The notes below the pieces were generated by a model. It saw only the letters and a program-made list of their open reading frames with translations. It was not told the DNA's origin and ran no database searches. Both the position numbers and the translations under genes were made by a program. Shown piece after piece: positions 41,766 through 51,672 of a stretch of 64,000 bases of DNA; the stretch's first letter is position 1; every line of letters begins with the position of its first letter. The DNA comes from Actinotignum sanguinis (lineage in GTDB: Bacteria > Actinomycetota > Actinomycetes > Actinomycetales > Actinomycetaceae), in assembly GCF_003957255.1 (NCBI RefSeq), contig NZ_QDIE01000002.1, forward strand, positions 1 to 64,000. The letters run 5' to 3'.

Positions 41766-43904
41766 CTACCCCAGATCCATCCGTTCCTCACAGGTGCGGC
41801 GCTGTGCCTCGAGTTCCATGAGGCGAGCGAAATGCTGCTGATAAGCGGCATCCTCCGGGTTGGTGCGCTGGAGGGCGGAACGCACGTCCTCAATTTGGCG
41901 CAGCACCCCTAGCCGAATAAGCGCCAAAGCAATCCCCCACACATAGTGCGGGAGGCGCTGCACATCGGTCTCGGGAAGCGGTTCAGCCGCGAGCTGGGAT
42001 ATCACCCCGGCCAGTTCCTGCCCCCCGGCCGCGATAACCGCCTCCACGTAGGCGGCGCTCGCCTGAGGTTCGGCGTGTTCCGCATCCATACCTGCGCCGG
42101 TCAGCTGCCCGAAACGCTCCGCAAATACCCGCGTTCCCCCCGCCGCGCGAATCGCCGTGTGGATGGCGTGGTGCACCGGATGGGTAAAGGTATGCGGGGG
42201 CAGATTATCCATCTCCGCCCGCGCCGCAAAAGCCGGAAGCTGAAGATAAATCTCCAGCGCGGCCCGCTCCACTTTTTCGGTAGGATCACGCAGCTCAGAC
42301 ACCGGCGGCAAGGTCGCCGCCCGGTGCGCACCACCATCGGGTGCGCTCCCCTGCTGCGGCGCCCCCTGGTACGACGCCGCCGCATTCCCCGGCTGCACCA
42401 CCGCACCGCCAGCATAGTCTGATGACCCGCCGTAGCGGTTTTCCACGCTGTGCCGGTTTTCCGAACCGTAGCGGCTATCTGCACCGCGAGCGCTATCGGT
42501 GTGTTCACTAGCAGCCTCGAGCACCGCGCGCGCCTGGGCCCGGCCCTGGCGCCCCGCCTCCGCCACCGCTTGCCGCACCACATGCTCATCCATACCGAGC
42601 CAGCCGGCCAGATTTCGGGTGTATTCCCCGCGCAGCACCCGATCCCGAATCCCGGCCACAATCGGGGCGCTCACCCGTAGCCCGGCACTGCGCCCTTCCG
42701 CGGTGGTGAGGGGAAGATCCTCGATCAGGGAGCGAATCGCAAACTCAAAGAGGGGCCGCCGCCCGGCGATGACATCCCGCAGTGCCTCATCGCCGCGCTG
42801 GAGCCGCACATCGCAGGGATCTAGATTATCCGGCGCTATCGCCACATAGGTTTGGGTGGCGAACGCCTGATCCTCCCCGAAGGCACGCAGGGCCGCTTTT
42901 TGGCCGGCGCTATCGCCGTCGAACGTGAAAATAACTTCCCCGCCGTAGGCCTTCCCGGAGGAAAGCACCACGCCGGCGGCCGGGTTGGCGCCGTCGCCCA
43001 AAAGCCGCCGCACAATTTTCACGTGCTCGGCCCCGAAAGCCGTACCGCACGTCGCCACCGCCGTCGTGACCCCTGCCAGGTGCGCGGCCATGACGTCCGT
43101 ATAGCCCTCCACGATCACCACGGAACGCGAGGCCGCGATCTCTTTCTTCGCGAGGTTGAGGCCGTAAAGCACCTGCGATTTTTTGTAGATGGGTGTTTCG
43201 GGGGTATTGAGGTATTTTGGCCCGCGGTCGTCCTCCCCGAGGCGGCGCGCCCCGAAGCCGATGGGTTCGCCGGTAATGGAGAAGATTGGCCACATAAGGC
43301 GCCCGCGGAAACGGTCGTAAAGGCCGCGGTTGCCGCGCGTGGCCAGGCCCGCCGTTTCGATTTCCCGGTCGGAAAAACCGTGGCTGCGCAGGTGTGTATA
43401 GAGAGCGTCCCAGGAGTCGGGAGCGTAACCGCAGTCAAAATGGTCGATGGCCGCCCGCTCAAAGCCGCGTTCAGCTAGCAACGTGCGGGCCGGGGCTGCC
43501 TCCGGGCTGTCAAATTGAGCGCGATAGAACTGCACAGCAACCCGGTGGGCATCGATCAGCCGCCGCTTGGAAGGCTCGCCCGGCTTGCGCTCACGCGCGC
43601 CCTCGTAATGCAGCTCAATCCCGGCGCGCCGCGCCAGCAGCTCCACCGCCTCGACAAAGTCAATACTCTCAGCGCGCTGCACGAAAGCGAAAACGTCTCC
43701 GCCTTCCCCGCAGCCAAAGCAGTGCCAGCGCCCCAGGTTCGGGCGCACGTGGAACGACGGAGTTTTCTCATCATGGAAGGGACACAGGCCTTTGAGAGAG
43801 TCCACTCCACCCGGGCGCAGGGCCACGTACTGAGAGGCGACGTCGTCGATCCGCACCGCGGCGCGCACCCGATCGATGTCTTCCCTTTTGATGAGCCCGG
43901 CCAT
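41766..43904 (-). CDS. dnaG: DNA primase
   Basis: 712 residues from the ATG at 43904 ([15 protein letters not shown]); the open frame runs on to 43940. The CHC2 zinc domain ([11 protein letters not shown]...[10 protein letters not shown], about residues 40-68), the Toprim core ([26 protein letters not shown]) and a C-terminal helicase-interaction region after a poorly conserved Ser/Gly/Tyr linker are present. It makes RNA primers at the replication fork. The linker region has repeats rich in RYG/ENRY. It is followed downstream by the carbon island in convergent orientation. Confidence 0.95.
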   Translation of the reverse strand: MAGLIKREDIDRVRAAVRIDDVASQYVALRPGGVDSLKGLCPFHDEKTPSFHVRPNLGRWHCFGCGEGGDVFAFVQRAESIDFVEAVELLARRAGIELHYEGARERKPGEPSKRRLIDAHRVAVQFYRAQFDSPEAAPARTLLAERGFERAAIDHFDCGYAPDSWDALYTHLRSHGFSDREIETAGLATRGNRGLYDRFRGRLMWPIFSITGEPIGFGARRLGEDDRGPKYLNTPETPIYKKSQVLYGLNLAKKEIAASRSVVIVEGYTDVMAAHLAGVTTAVATCGTAFGAEHVKIVRRLLGDGANPAAGVVLSSGKAYGGEVIFTFDGDSAGQKAALRAFGEDQAFATQTYVAIAPDNLDPCDVRLQRGDEALRDVIAGRRPLFEFAIRSLIEDLPLTTAEGRSAGLRVSAPIVAGIRDRVLRGEYTRNLAGWLGMDEHVVRQAVAEAGRQGRAQARAVLEAASEHTDSARGADSRYGSENRHSVENRYGGSSDYAGGAVVQPGNAAASYQGAPQQGSAPDGGAHRAATLPPVSELRDPTEKVERAALEIYLQLPAFAARAEMDNLPPHTFTHPVHHAIHTAIRAAGGTRVFAERFGQLTGAGMDAEHAEPQASAAYVEAVIAAGGQELAGVISQLAAEPLPETDVQRLPHYVWGIALALIRLGVLRQIEDVRSALQRTNPEDAAYQQHFARLMELEAQRRTCEERMDLG

Positions 43905-43992
43905 GCCGCCTAGTCTAAGCGAGGCCGCGGCGCCGTGCACGTGAGGATCGCACGGCTCCGCAATTCACCCGCGCGTGACTGCCACCGCACGC

Positions 43993-45243
43993 CTAGTGGC
44001 GCAGCATTCCGCACAGGTGCGCATGCCACTGCCGTGCGGAAAGATCGGTGAGCGAAGCGACCTGGTCAATCACCAAACGCAGCCGCGCGTCTTTATCGCT
44101 ACTCGCCCACAGTTCCGCCAGGTGCGGCTCCAATTCGGCCGGATTATCCAGAAGCGCCTCCACGAGGTCAAAAATAATGGCGCGCTGTTCCACGTAATGC
44201 GGTTCGTGCTCGCGCGGGGCCATGACATAAGCTACCGCGATCCCTTTCAGGACCGTGATTTCGGCAAAAGTTTCTGGCGGCACGACGACGTTACCGTTGT
44301 AGCGCACCAATTTGCCGTGCCCGGACTGTGCCCAGGTTGCCTGGCACACGGCAGAAACAAAACGCCCGATGAGGTCGGAGGTGAGGTCTTTCATGCGGGC
44401 AAAATCACGGTAATTACCCCCGAAGTGCACCGGCCAAGCTTCCTCGCGCAACAGACGGTCAAGGGCATCGGAAAGCTCACCCGCGCTCGGTTCGCCGTAC
44501 CAGGCGAGGGTATCGGCCACGACTTTCTGGCGTTCGCCCGGATCGGTCAGGCAAGAAGGATCGAAGAACCCGCGGGCGATCGCATCCTCAACATCGTGGA
44601 CGCTATAGGCGATATCATCAGCCAGATCCATGATTTGCGCTTCGACGCAGCGGTTGTGCCCGTGCGCGCCGTGGATCCACTCGAAAACATCGGCGTCATC
44701 GCGATAGTAATTGAATTTCGGGGTGCCGCCCGGACCTTCGTTATTACCCCAGGGGTATTTGATCACGGCATCCAGGGTGGCGCGGGTGAGGTTAAGGCCC
44801 GCCGGGCGCCCAGTGCGGGTGGTGCGTTTGGGCTCAAGGCGAGTGAGGATACGCAGAGTCTGGGCATTGCCTTCAAAACCGCCGATATCCGCGCCAACTT
44901 CCGCGAGGGCCCGCTCCCCGTTATGCCCGAAAGGCGGGTGGCCGAGGTCATGGCACAGGCACGCAGTTTCCACGATATCCGGATCACACCCGAAATTTTT
45001 CGCCAAAGAACGCCCGATTTGAGCAACTTCGAGGGAGTGGGTGAGGCGCGTGCGCACAAAATCATCCGATTCGGGCCCGAGCACCTGGGTTTTCGCGCCG
45101 AGACGGCGCAGCGCCGAGGAATGTAGCACCCGCGCACGGTCACGTTCAAAATCGGTACGCGAACGCGATTTGGGTGGTTCGTGCACCCACCGTTCGCGGT
45201 CATCGGGCCCGTAGACTTCGGCCGCCCCAAATAAATCCGTCAC
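43993..45243 (-). CDS. dgt: Deoxyguanosinetriphosphate triphosphohydrolase-like protein
   Basis: About 416 residues from the GTG at 45243 (MTDLFGAAEVYG); a longer frame to 45345 has Arg/Pro-rich, unlikely sequence. An HD-domain phosphohydrolase: His in THSLEVAQIGRSLA, the HD pair in CLCHDLGHPPFGHNGE and the later Asp in MDLADDIAYSVHDVED. It hydrolyses dNTPs to nucleosides and triphosphate. The genomic order dusB-dgt-dnaG is the usual actinobacterial arrangement. Confidence 0.92.
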   Translation of the reverse strand: MTDLFGAAEVYGPDDRERWVHEPPKSRSRTDFERDRARVLHSSALRRLGAKTQVLGPESDDFVRTRLTHSLEVAQIGRSLAKNFGCDPDIVETACLCHDLGHPPFGHNGERALAEVGADIGGFEGNAQTLRILTRLEPKRTTRTGRPAGLNLTRATLDAVIKYPWGNNEGPGGTPKFNYYRDDADVFEWIHGAHGHNRCVEAQIMDLADDIAYSVHDVEDAIARGFFDPSCLTDPGERQKVVADTLAWYGEPSAGELSDALDRLLREEAWPVHFGGNYRDFARMKDLTSDLIGRFVSAVCQATWAQSGHGKLVRYNGNVVVPPETFAEITVLKGIAVAYVMAPREHEPHYVEQRAIIFDLVEALLDNPAELEPHLAELWASSDKDARLRLVIDQVASLTDLSARQWHAHLCGMLRH

Positions 45244-45368
45244 AGCTAGAGAGTACCAAGCCTGCGAGGGGTGCGGTGCCGGCGGGCGGAACGTGCGGTT
45301 GCGCCGCCACGCCGCGGCCGGCACAGTCACCGTACCGTAGCACACGCAGTCACCGCACCGTAGCCGGT

Positions 45369-46715
45369 TTAGCCGCCGGAAATATCGAGTTCGGCTTCGT
45401 GGATTCGGGCGGCTTGTTCCGGGGTTAATTCGCGTGAATCAAGCCAGCCTTCGGGCAGATGCGGGCGCTTCTCCCCTCCGGCGCGCCCGCGTTTTCCTTC
45501 CGCTGCGGGCGGATAGGGCTGGTCGAGGTCCAGGCCCTGGAGGCGCTCGTGCAGTTCCTCCAGGGTGGAGACCAGGCCGAGCGCATGGCGCGTTTCCCCG
45601 CCCACCGCGAAACCCTTGAGGTACCAGGTGATGTGCTTGCGCAGTTCTCGCATCGCCTTATTTTCGCTCCCAAAATGCTCCACCGAGAGGCGGGCGTGGC
45701 GCTCAATAATCGCTGCGACTTCCCGCAGAGAGGGGCGGCGCTGCGCCGTGGCCCCGTGCATGAGTGCGGCCAAATCGTAGAAAATCCAGGGGCGCCCCTG
45801 GCAGCCGCGTCCGACTGCCACCCCGGCGCATCCGGTATGGGCGCGCAGCGCGGCGGCATCTGCGGCGTCGAAAACATCACCGTTACCGAAAACAGGCAGC
45901 TCCGTAGAGTCCACCAGCTCGGCAATATAATCCCAATTCGCGTGGCCCGCGTAGTGCTGAGCGGTGGTGCGGGCGTGCAAGGTGAGCCCGGCGACCCCGT
46001 AGTCTTCCGAGATACGGGCCACATCCCGGAACGTTTCATGGGCGGCGTCAATCCCCACCCGGAATTTCACCGTGATAGGCACGGCGTGATCGCGCCCGCG
46101 GTTCGCGAGGTTAGCTGCTTCGGTGGCCTGGCGCACCAGGTCCTCATACAAATCCAGTTTCCACGGAAGTGCCGAACCCCCGCCCTTGCGGGTAACTTTT
46201 GGGGCCGGACAGCCGAAGTTAATATCGATATGGTCCGCGCGGTTTTCATCAATGAGGAGCCGCACCGCCGCGGCTACCACCTTGGGTTCCACCCCGTAGA
46301 GCTGGATGGAACGCACCGGATCTCTCGGATCGGGCTGGATCATAGTCATGGTTTCCGGGGTACGTTCCAGCAACGCGCGGGAAGTGATCATTTCGCATAC
46401 CCACAGTCCGGCCGGGGCGTAGCAGCCGGACGCATGAGATTCCGAGGCTTGCCCCTCCCCCGTGGTCTTGGCCTGGTTCGTATCCGGGCACACGGCGTGG
46501 TTGGTATCCGCCCCCGCAACGTGGCTGGTATCTGGACGCGCGACTTCGGGAACATTTCCCGCGCCCGTTGCGCACCGGATTCCCGCTTCGGCTTCTTCAC
46601 GGCACAGCTGGCGGAAAGGAGGGTTGGTCACCCCGGCCATTGGCGCGAGCATCACCGGCGTGGCCAAAGTCAGATCGCCCAGCCGGATCGCCGGCCATGC
46701 GGCGTTATCCCCCAT
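45369..46715 (-). CDS. dusB: tRNA-dihydrouridine synthase (DusB-like) with repeat insertion
   Basis: 448 residues from the ATG at 46715. An FMN TIM-barrel enzyme reducing uridines in tRNA: VMLAPMAGVTNPPFRQLC, the catalytic Cys in INFGCPAPKVTRKGGGSAL, KFRVGID, LHARTTAQ and VFGNGDVFD. Between FRQLC and LWVCEMITSRALLER, where homologues have only about ten residues, there is an extra segment of roughly 55 residues with three octapeptide repeats (PDTSHVAG, ADTNHAVC, PDTNQAKT). The rest is normal in length. Confidence 0.9.
   Translation of the reverse strand: MGDNAAWPAIRLGDLTLATPVMLAPMAGVTNPPFRQLCREEAEAGIRCATGAGNVPEVARPDTSHVAGADTNHAVCPDTNQAKTTGEGQASESHASGCYAPAGLWVCEMITSRALLERTPETMTMIQPDPRDPVRSIQLYGVEPKVVAAAVRLLIDENRADHIDINFGCPAPKVTRKGGGSALPWKLDLYEDLVRQATEAANLANRGRDHAVPITVKFRVGIDAAHETFRDVARISEDYGVAGLTLHARTTAQHYAGHANWDYIAELVDSTELPVFGNGDVFDAADAAALRAHTGCAGVAVGRGCQGRPWIFYDLAALMHGATAQRRPSLREVAAIIERHARLSVEHFGSENKAMRELRKHITWYLKGFAVGGETRHALGLVSTLEELHERLQGLDLDQPYPPAAEGKRGRAGGEKRPHLPEGWLDSRELTPEQAARIHEAELDISGG
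46474..46545 (-). repeat. Three 24-bp tandem repeats inside dusB
   Basis: Units starting at 46474, 46498 and 46522 share TGG-T/C-T-C/G-GTATC-C/T-G and keep the reading frame, encoding the octapeptides PDTxxxxx. They form an in-frame insertion near the start of the dusB barrel. Confidence 0.75.
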
Positions 46716-46912
46716 GTGTTTCCCTTCTTCCCGTCCTGCATCATGGATGAGGGTACCGCACAGCCAGGAGCCAGAGTTATTCCGTGAGCTAAACACCCCA
46801 CTATATGACCTGCATCACGGTAACCTGAAGGTGTGTCACCACTACCCGTGCATGGCTAGCTTCGGCAAGCTCACGTAGCTTCTACATTTTCTACCAGAAA
46901 GGCACAGCGCAT

Positions 46913-47260
46913 ATGGCTGACAACAGCACCGTCCAAGACGTCCTGGATGCCACCGCTTATGACCGCTCCGAGGCGGAAATCGGGCCGGTGCGTGAAGTGT
47001 TCCTCGATGACGCCAGCGGGCAACCCACCTTCGCCCTCATTGGGAGGGGATTATTCAATCTTCGCTCCGCCCTGGTTCCGCTGCGCGGTTCGCGCCTGGT
47101 GGAGGGCAAGCTCATCCTCGCGGTTTCCGCAGAAGCGGTGGCCAGCGCTCCGGCCTGGTCAGTGGAGGACGGCCTCACCGAGGACCAACAGCAACGCATT
47201 TACGAACATTTCACCCTCACCGATATTGCCGACGGCAACGAGCACGCTATCGACGCTTAA
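46913..47260 (+). CDS. PRC-barrel domain protein
   Basis: A 115-residue cytosolic protein. The PRC-barrel pattern is clear: IGPVREVFLDDASGQPTFALI, GLFNLRSALVPLRGSRLVEG and LILAVSAEAVASAPAW, with a C-terminal helix (LTEDQQQRIYEHF). Actinobacterial homologues of this kind are often stress-associated or of unknown function. The ribosome site AAAGG is rather far from the ATG. Monocistronic, convergent with the YibE/F gene. Confidence 0.82.
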   Translation: MADNSTVQDVLDATAYDRSEAEIGPVREVFLDDASGQPTFALIGRGLFNLRSALVPLRGSRLVEGKLILAVSAEAVASAPAWSVEDGLTEDQQQRIYEHFTLTDIADGNEHAIDA

Positions 47261-47332
47261 CCACCGGATCTCCAAGGGGAATCCGCTCCTCAACGTTTCT
47301 CCCGCTGCTTGGTTGCACCGTGGAGCCACAAA

Positions 47333-48487
47333 CTAGGCGTTCACCCGATCCCGCCCGGGGGCCACGGGGGCGAGAAGCGCGGCTACCGCCGTCGTCAAAG
47401 GAATCGCCAGCACCAAGCCAACGGAAGCGGCCAAGGTGCGGGTGATCTCCTCCGCGATCTGCTCCACCTGCATGAGGTCAAGGAAAGACCGCTGGTAAAT
47501 CGAGGCGAGAATCAGAAGGGGCAGCGAAGCTCCCACGTAGGCGAAAGCCAGCGTATAAACGGTTGAGGCGATATGGTCGCGGCCTATGGCCATTCCGCGG
47601 CGGATGAGGCGGCGGCGCGGTGTGCTCGGCGATTCGGCATGCAGCTCCCAAATGGTGGAAACCTGGGTAATGGTGACGTCATTGAGGGCACCCAGCCCGG
47701 CCAGAATAATCCCCGCCAGCAGCAGCGTACGCATATTAATACCGCCCAGGCTCCAGGAGAGCATTGCGGTTTGTTCCCCGCCCGTGCCACTGAGATTCTG
47801 GGCACCCACCGCCCACACCGCGACCGCCGTGGTAATAAGAACCCCGAGGAAAGTCCCGATAATCGCGGTGGTCGTACGGATCGAAATGCCGTGAGCCAGA
47901 TAAATCGACGCGAACATCATCGCTGACGCCCCGGTCAGCACCACCGCGAAAGCATGACCGCCACCGGCCAGCGCCGGGATAATAAAGAACCCGACCACCA
48001 GGAGAGACACCCCTAAGCCTGCGAGCGCCGCCAGACCCTTCCAGCGCGCCACCGCCACAATGACTAGCACGTAGAGTCCGGCCAGGAGCGCCAGGGGCAC
48101 CCCGCGCTCAAAATCAACGAAAATATGGGCCGTACCGGAGGTGACCATGGCAGGATTGAAACGGGCCTCAATAACATCCCCCACGGCCAGCCCGGAAGCC
48201 ACCACCTCCGCCGGAACATGCACGGGAACGGATACGCCCTCCACTTCCATCTCCACCGGCGTTTGGCCTTGCGCATCCGTTTCCCCCACCGAGGTGATCG
48301 GCCCGCTCACCATGCTCACACCCGGCGAATTAAGCGGGATAGAGCCCACCGGGGACTCCCCGCGCGGCCACAGCACGATCAGCGCAATCACGGTAAGAAG
48401 GGCGAGTGGCACAACAATAGCGGCGAGCAGGCGCCCAACCTTACGGCGCACCCGCGCCGGTACCTCGATATCTGAATGATGATGCAC
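47333..48487 (-). CDS. YibE/F-family membrane protein
   Basis: A 384-residue protein with an N-terminal helix (about 20-42), an external beta-rich domain (about 45-130), and a C-terminal half of about seven helices. The YibE/F pattern is seen in ALNDVTITQVSTIWELHAESP (conserved ND-V motif) and HIASTVYTLAFAYVGASLPLLIL. Function is not established; export or membrane-physiology roles have been suggested. It is divergent from the FemX gene by 86 bp. Confidence 0.85.
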   Translation of the reverse strand: MHHHSDIEVPARVRRKVGRLLAAIVVPLALLTVIALIVLWPRGESPVGSIPLNSPGVSMVSGPITSVGETDAQGQTPVEMEVEGVSVPVHVPAEVVASGLAVGDVIEARFNPAMVTSGTAHIFVDFERGVPLALLAGLYVLVIVAVARWKGLAALAGLGVSLLVVGFFIIPALAGGGHAFAVVLTGASAMMFASIYLAHGISIRTTTAIIGTFLGVLITTAVAVWAVGAQNLSGTGGEQTAMLSWSLGGINMRTLLLAGIILAGLGALNDVTITQVSTIWELHAESPSTPRRRLIRRGMAIGRDHIASTVYTLAFAYVGASLPLLILASIYQRSFLDLMQVEQIAEEITRTLAASVGLVLAIPLTTAVAALLAPVAPGRDRVNA

Positions 48488-48573
48488 GCCTTCAGGCTAC
48501 CGGCCCACCGCCGCGCGTGGAAACCGGTGTTTCTTCCCGGGCTTGCCCCCACCGTCATCATTAGACTGTCTAC

Positions 48574-49806
48574 ATGCATTTCACCACGTTGACTGCCGAA
48601 GAGTACGCCTCCGCCACCCGCCACAGCTCCCGGCTCTTCCTCGCTCAGCTTCCCGAATACGGCCAGTGGCGCACGGAGCAGGGAGACACCGTTGATTATG
48701 TGGGGGTACGCGAGGGCTCCGAGCTGCGCGGCGTCGCCCTTATAACCTACCAGCCGTGGAAAAAGCTTTTCACTCGCGCCATTATTACCAACGGCCCCAC
48801 CCTGGATTGGGAAGATGCCGAGCTGGTGGATTTCTTTTTCACGGAACTCAAGGGCTACCTCGCCGCGAAGAAACGGGTGATCGCGTTGCGTATCACGCCT
48901 AATGTTCCCGCGGCTTTCTACGCAGACACTGACAAAGTGGCGGATTCTGCCCTGGGTACGCGGGTAACTGCGCAGCTGAGCGCGGCCGGCTTCCAGCGCG
49001 TCGCGGTGGATCCCAATGACCCGGCCGATATTCATTTTATTTATACGAAGGATATTGCTGGAAAGAGCTTCGAGGAGATCGCTGATTCCCTCACGAAAAC
49101 AATGCGCCGCCAAGTCAAGCACGTGGGGCGCTACGGCGTGGAGGTGCGTACCGGAGGCGTGGAGTTGTGGGAGACTTTCCACCAGCTTTACGAATCCTCG
49201 CGCGAGCGCACCGAGATGGCCGAAATCTCGGATTATTCCGCGCACCTGTATACCGCGATGATGGAGAAACTGGGCCCGGAGCGGGCTTTCCTCGCGATTG
49301 CCTACGCGCATCCGGCCACCTACCTGGAGGAGATCACCGCGAATATTGCCCGCCTCGATGAGCAGATCGCACAGAATTCCACCGAGCCGCATACTCGCAA
49401 AAAGGCGGGAGCGCTCAAGGAGCTCGGTAATCAGCGCGCCTCCCTGGTCAAGCAGGAAACCGAGGCCCGTGATTTAGCGCAGCGTTACGGCACTAGTGTG
49501 CCTTTCGCCGGGGTGCTGGCTTTCCGCTGGGGTGACGAACTGGTGCAGCTGCTCCGCGGCTTCAATAAGGATTTCACCACCTATAATCGCGATTACCCGG
49601 TGGAATCCACCCTGCTGCGCTGGGCGGCCGCCCACGGTATTTCCACCTATAACACTCTCGGGATTTCCGGGATTTTTGACGAGTCCGCCCCTGATTACCC
49701 GGTGCTTGAGTACAAACGCAAACTCAACGGGAACGTGGAGGAATTTATCGGCACTTTCGCCTTGCCGCTGCGCCCGGAGGCCAGGCTCACGGGAGCGCTG
49801 CTCTAG
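48574..49806 (+). CDS. FemX/MurM-like peptidoglycan branch aminoacyltransferase
   Basis: A 410-residue FemABX-family protein with two GNAT-like domains and the characteristic helical coiled-coil arm (about residues 245-310). FemX segments are recognisable: FLAQLPEYGQWRTEQGD, VALITYQPWKKLFTRAII, SLTKTMRRQVKHVGRYGVEV and FRWGDELVQLLRGFNKDF. It would add an amino acid from aminoacyl-tRNA to the lipid II side chain, building the interpeptide bridge. Its neighbours MurJ and an ATP-grasp ligase support a cell-wall role. Confidence 0.88.
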   Translation: MHFTTLTAEEYASATRHSSRLFLAQLPEYGQWRTEQGDTVDYVGVREGSELRGVALITYQPWKKLFTRAIITNGPTLDWEDAELVDFFFTELKGYLAAKKRVIALRITPNVPAAFYADTDKVADSALGTRVTAQLSAAGFQRVAVDPNDPADIHFIYTKDIAGKSFEEIADSLTKTMRRQVKHVGRYGVEVRTGGVELWETFHQLYESSRERTEMAEISDYSAHLYTAMMEKLGPERAFLAIAYAHPATYLEEITANIARLDEQIAQNSTEPHTRKKAGALKELGNQRASLVKQETEARDLAQRYGTSVPFAGVLAFRWGDELVQLLRGFNKDFTTYNRDYPVESTLLRWAAAHGISTYNTLGISGIFDESAPDYPVLEYKRKLNGNVEEFIGTFALPLRPEARLTGALL

Positions 49807-49844
49807 GTTTTCCGGCACGGTGCCGCGGCAGCGGTACGACGACG

Positions 49845-49867
49845 GGGCTGCGCCACCGGCGCAGCCC
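49845..49867. terminator. GC-rich hairpin between convergent femX and murJ
   Basis: A perfect 10-bp stem GGGCTGCGCC/GGCGCAGCCC with a 3-nt loop, preceded by a smaller CGGCAC/GTGCCG palindrome near 49813-49825. Neither side has a T-tract. It probably ends one or both convergent transcripts. Confidence 0.6.
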
Positions 49868-49887
49868 GGCTAGTTCCCCGCGCGGCC

Positions 49888-51657
49888 TCATGAACGCCGG
49901 CGCAACCGGGCCAGGATCTTCGCCACGGGGCGGAAAAGCACGTCGATTTCTTCCATTTTTGCGAGTTTCATGCCGCCCACGTAGATCAGCACCATGACGC
50001 TTCCTCCCACGATGAGGGCCAGGAGTGCCTGCGCCGGGGTCATGGGGCTAAAGACGGGGCCCACCAGGCGGGCCGCCCCGTAGCCGGCCGCGGCCGCCAG
50101 CCCGGAAATCGCCAGGAGTTTGAGATGGAAGGATATCAGGGTGGCGCCGTCGACCCCACCCATGCGCGGGGACAGGTGCCACAACATCACGATGACCGCA
50201 AAAATATTGGCGAGGGAGCCCACAATACCCACCGCCCACACCACGTGCTGGGGCGGCAGCAGCGCACAGAATACCGTGAGCACGCAGGAGGCGCCCTGGA
50301 ACGGCAAGCTAATGAGGAAGGCACCGCGGGTGTCCTCAAAGGCGTAGTAAACGCGGTCGAGTACGCTCACCGCACCGATCCCAAAGAGCCCGAGGGCCAT
50401 GGAAGCCACCACTTTCCCCAGGGTGACCGCCTGCTCCGCGCTCGACGTAATAGCGAAAAGCCGCGAGACGGGAACCGCGAAAACCATGAGACCGATGGCC
50501 GCCAGGAACATGATGGTGGAGACGATGCGCAGGGTGCGAGAAACATCGCGGCGCATGCGATCCCTATCTCCATCCGCGGCCGCCCGCGAGATCCGGGTAA
50601 AGACAGCGGTGGCAATAGAAACGACGAAAAGCGAGGTGGGTAGGGAGTAGATCGTGTAGGCGGTGTCGTAAGCGAAATTACCCGCGACGTACTCCGAATT
50701 CATGCCCATGCGAATGGCCCGGTCAGAGGCCCCGGCGGCGGCATTGGAAATGAGCGCCGTCGGGATGATCGAGGTGACCATCATGAGGAGCATCCACCAG
50801 GAAGCCCGGCCGGCCGCCCCCAACCCGGAATTACGCCACCGGAAATCGAAACGGAAATGGATACCCAGGCGGCGCAGCGGCCAGATAAGGATAAGCGCTT
50901 GGGCCACGATCCCCAGGGTGGAAATACCACCGAGCCAGCCCACCCGCGAGGCGGTCCACCGCCCGGCTTCCAGAGCGTCCTCCGGGGTGGCCGAACCAAA
51001 AATGGCAAGAATGGCGAGCATCCCGAGAACCGCCACCACGTTATTGAGAGCCGGCGCCCACATATAGGGCCCGAAGTTTTCGCGGGCGTTGAGGATCTGC
51101 CCGATAACGGTGTACATGCCGTAGAAGAAAATCTGAGGCAGGCACCAGTAGGCCCAGGCCACCGTGAGACGATACCAGTCCTCGGACATGGTGGCCGCCA
51201 TAACTTTCACCACGGCGGGCGCGGCCAGAGTAATAAGCACCGTCACCGCCCCCAGGCCCACAATCGCCACGGTGAGGAGCTTGTTAATAAAAGCGGCGCC
51301 TTCTTTCTCCCCCCGTTTGGTGGCCCGCACGATCGCCGGCACCAGCACCGCATTGACCAGGCCGCCCACAATAATCATGTAGATGAGGTTCGGGAGCTTA
51401 TTGGCAATCCCGAAAGCATTTCCGGCCGGTGAGGTCAGGCCCACCACCGCGCCGAGGAGAATCGGGGAACGCACCAGGCCGAGGATACGCGAGACGAGCG
51501 TGCCGAAGAACATAATGATGGAGGCCCGCGCGGCACTCGCGCTTTTTGCACCGGAACTAGCGGAGGTATCGGGCTCCGCTAGTTCCGGGCGGGCATCGGC
51601 ACAATCATCGGCCACAAAATGCCGCCCCGTCGGGCGGCGCGGGGGGAAGAAACGCAT
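49888..51657 (-). CDS. murJ: Lipid II flippase MurJ (MviN)
   Basis: A 589-residue membrane protein of about 14 helices in the MOP superfamily. The first helix region carries FFGTLVSRILGLVRSPILLG and the loops carry the conserved NAVLVPAIVR, FYGMYTVIGQILNARENFGPYMWAPALNN and DRVYYAFEDTRGAF. It flips lipid II across the membrane. A 45-residue acidic, Ala/Ser-rich N-terminal tail precedes the first helix. It follows the ATP-grasp gene (14 bp) on the minus strand. Confidence 0.92.
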   Translation of the reverse strand: MRFFPPRRPTGRHFVADDCADARPELAEPDTSASSGAKSASAARASIIMFFGTLVSRILGLVRSPILLGAVVGLTSPAGNAFGIANKLPNLIYMIIVGGLVNAVLVPAIVRATKRGEKEGAAFINKLLTVAIVGLGAVTVLITLAAPAVVKVMAATMSEDWYRLTVAWAYWCLPQIFFYGMYTVIGQILNARENFGPYMWAPALNNVVAVLGMLAILAIFGSATPEDALEAGRWTASRVGWLGGISTLGIVAQALILIWPLRRLGIHFRFDFRWRNSGLGAAGRASWWMLLMMVTSIIPTALISNAAAGASDRAIRMGMNSEYVAGNFAYDTAYTIYSLPTSLFVVSIATAVFTRISRAAADGDRDRMRRDVSRTLRIVSTIMFLAAIGLMVFAVPVSRLFAITSSAEQAVTLGKVVASMALGLFGIGAVSVLDRVYYAFEDTRGAFLISLPFQGASCVLTVFCALLPPQHVVWAVGIVGSLANIFAVIVMLWHLSPRMGGVDGATLISFHLKLLAISGLAAAAGYGAARLVGPVFSPMTPAQALLALIVGGSVMVLIYVGGMKLAKMEEIDVLFRPVAKILARLRRRS

Positions 51658-51672
51658 GCCTTGAGCTTATCC

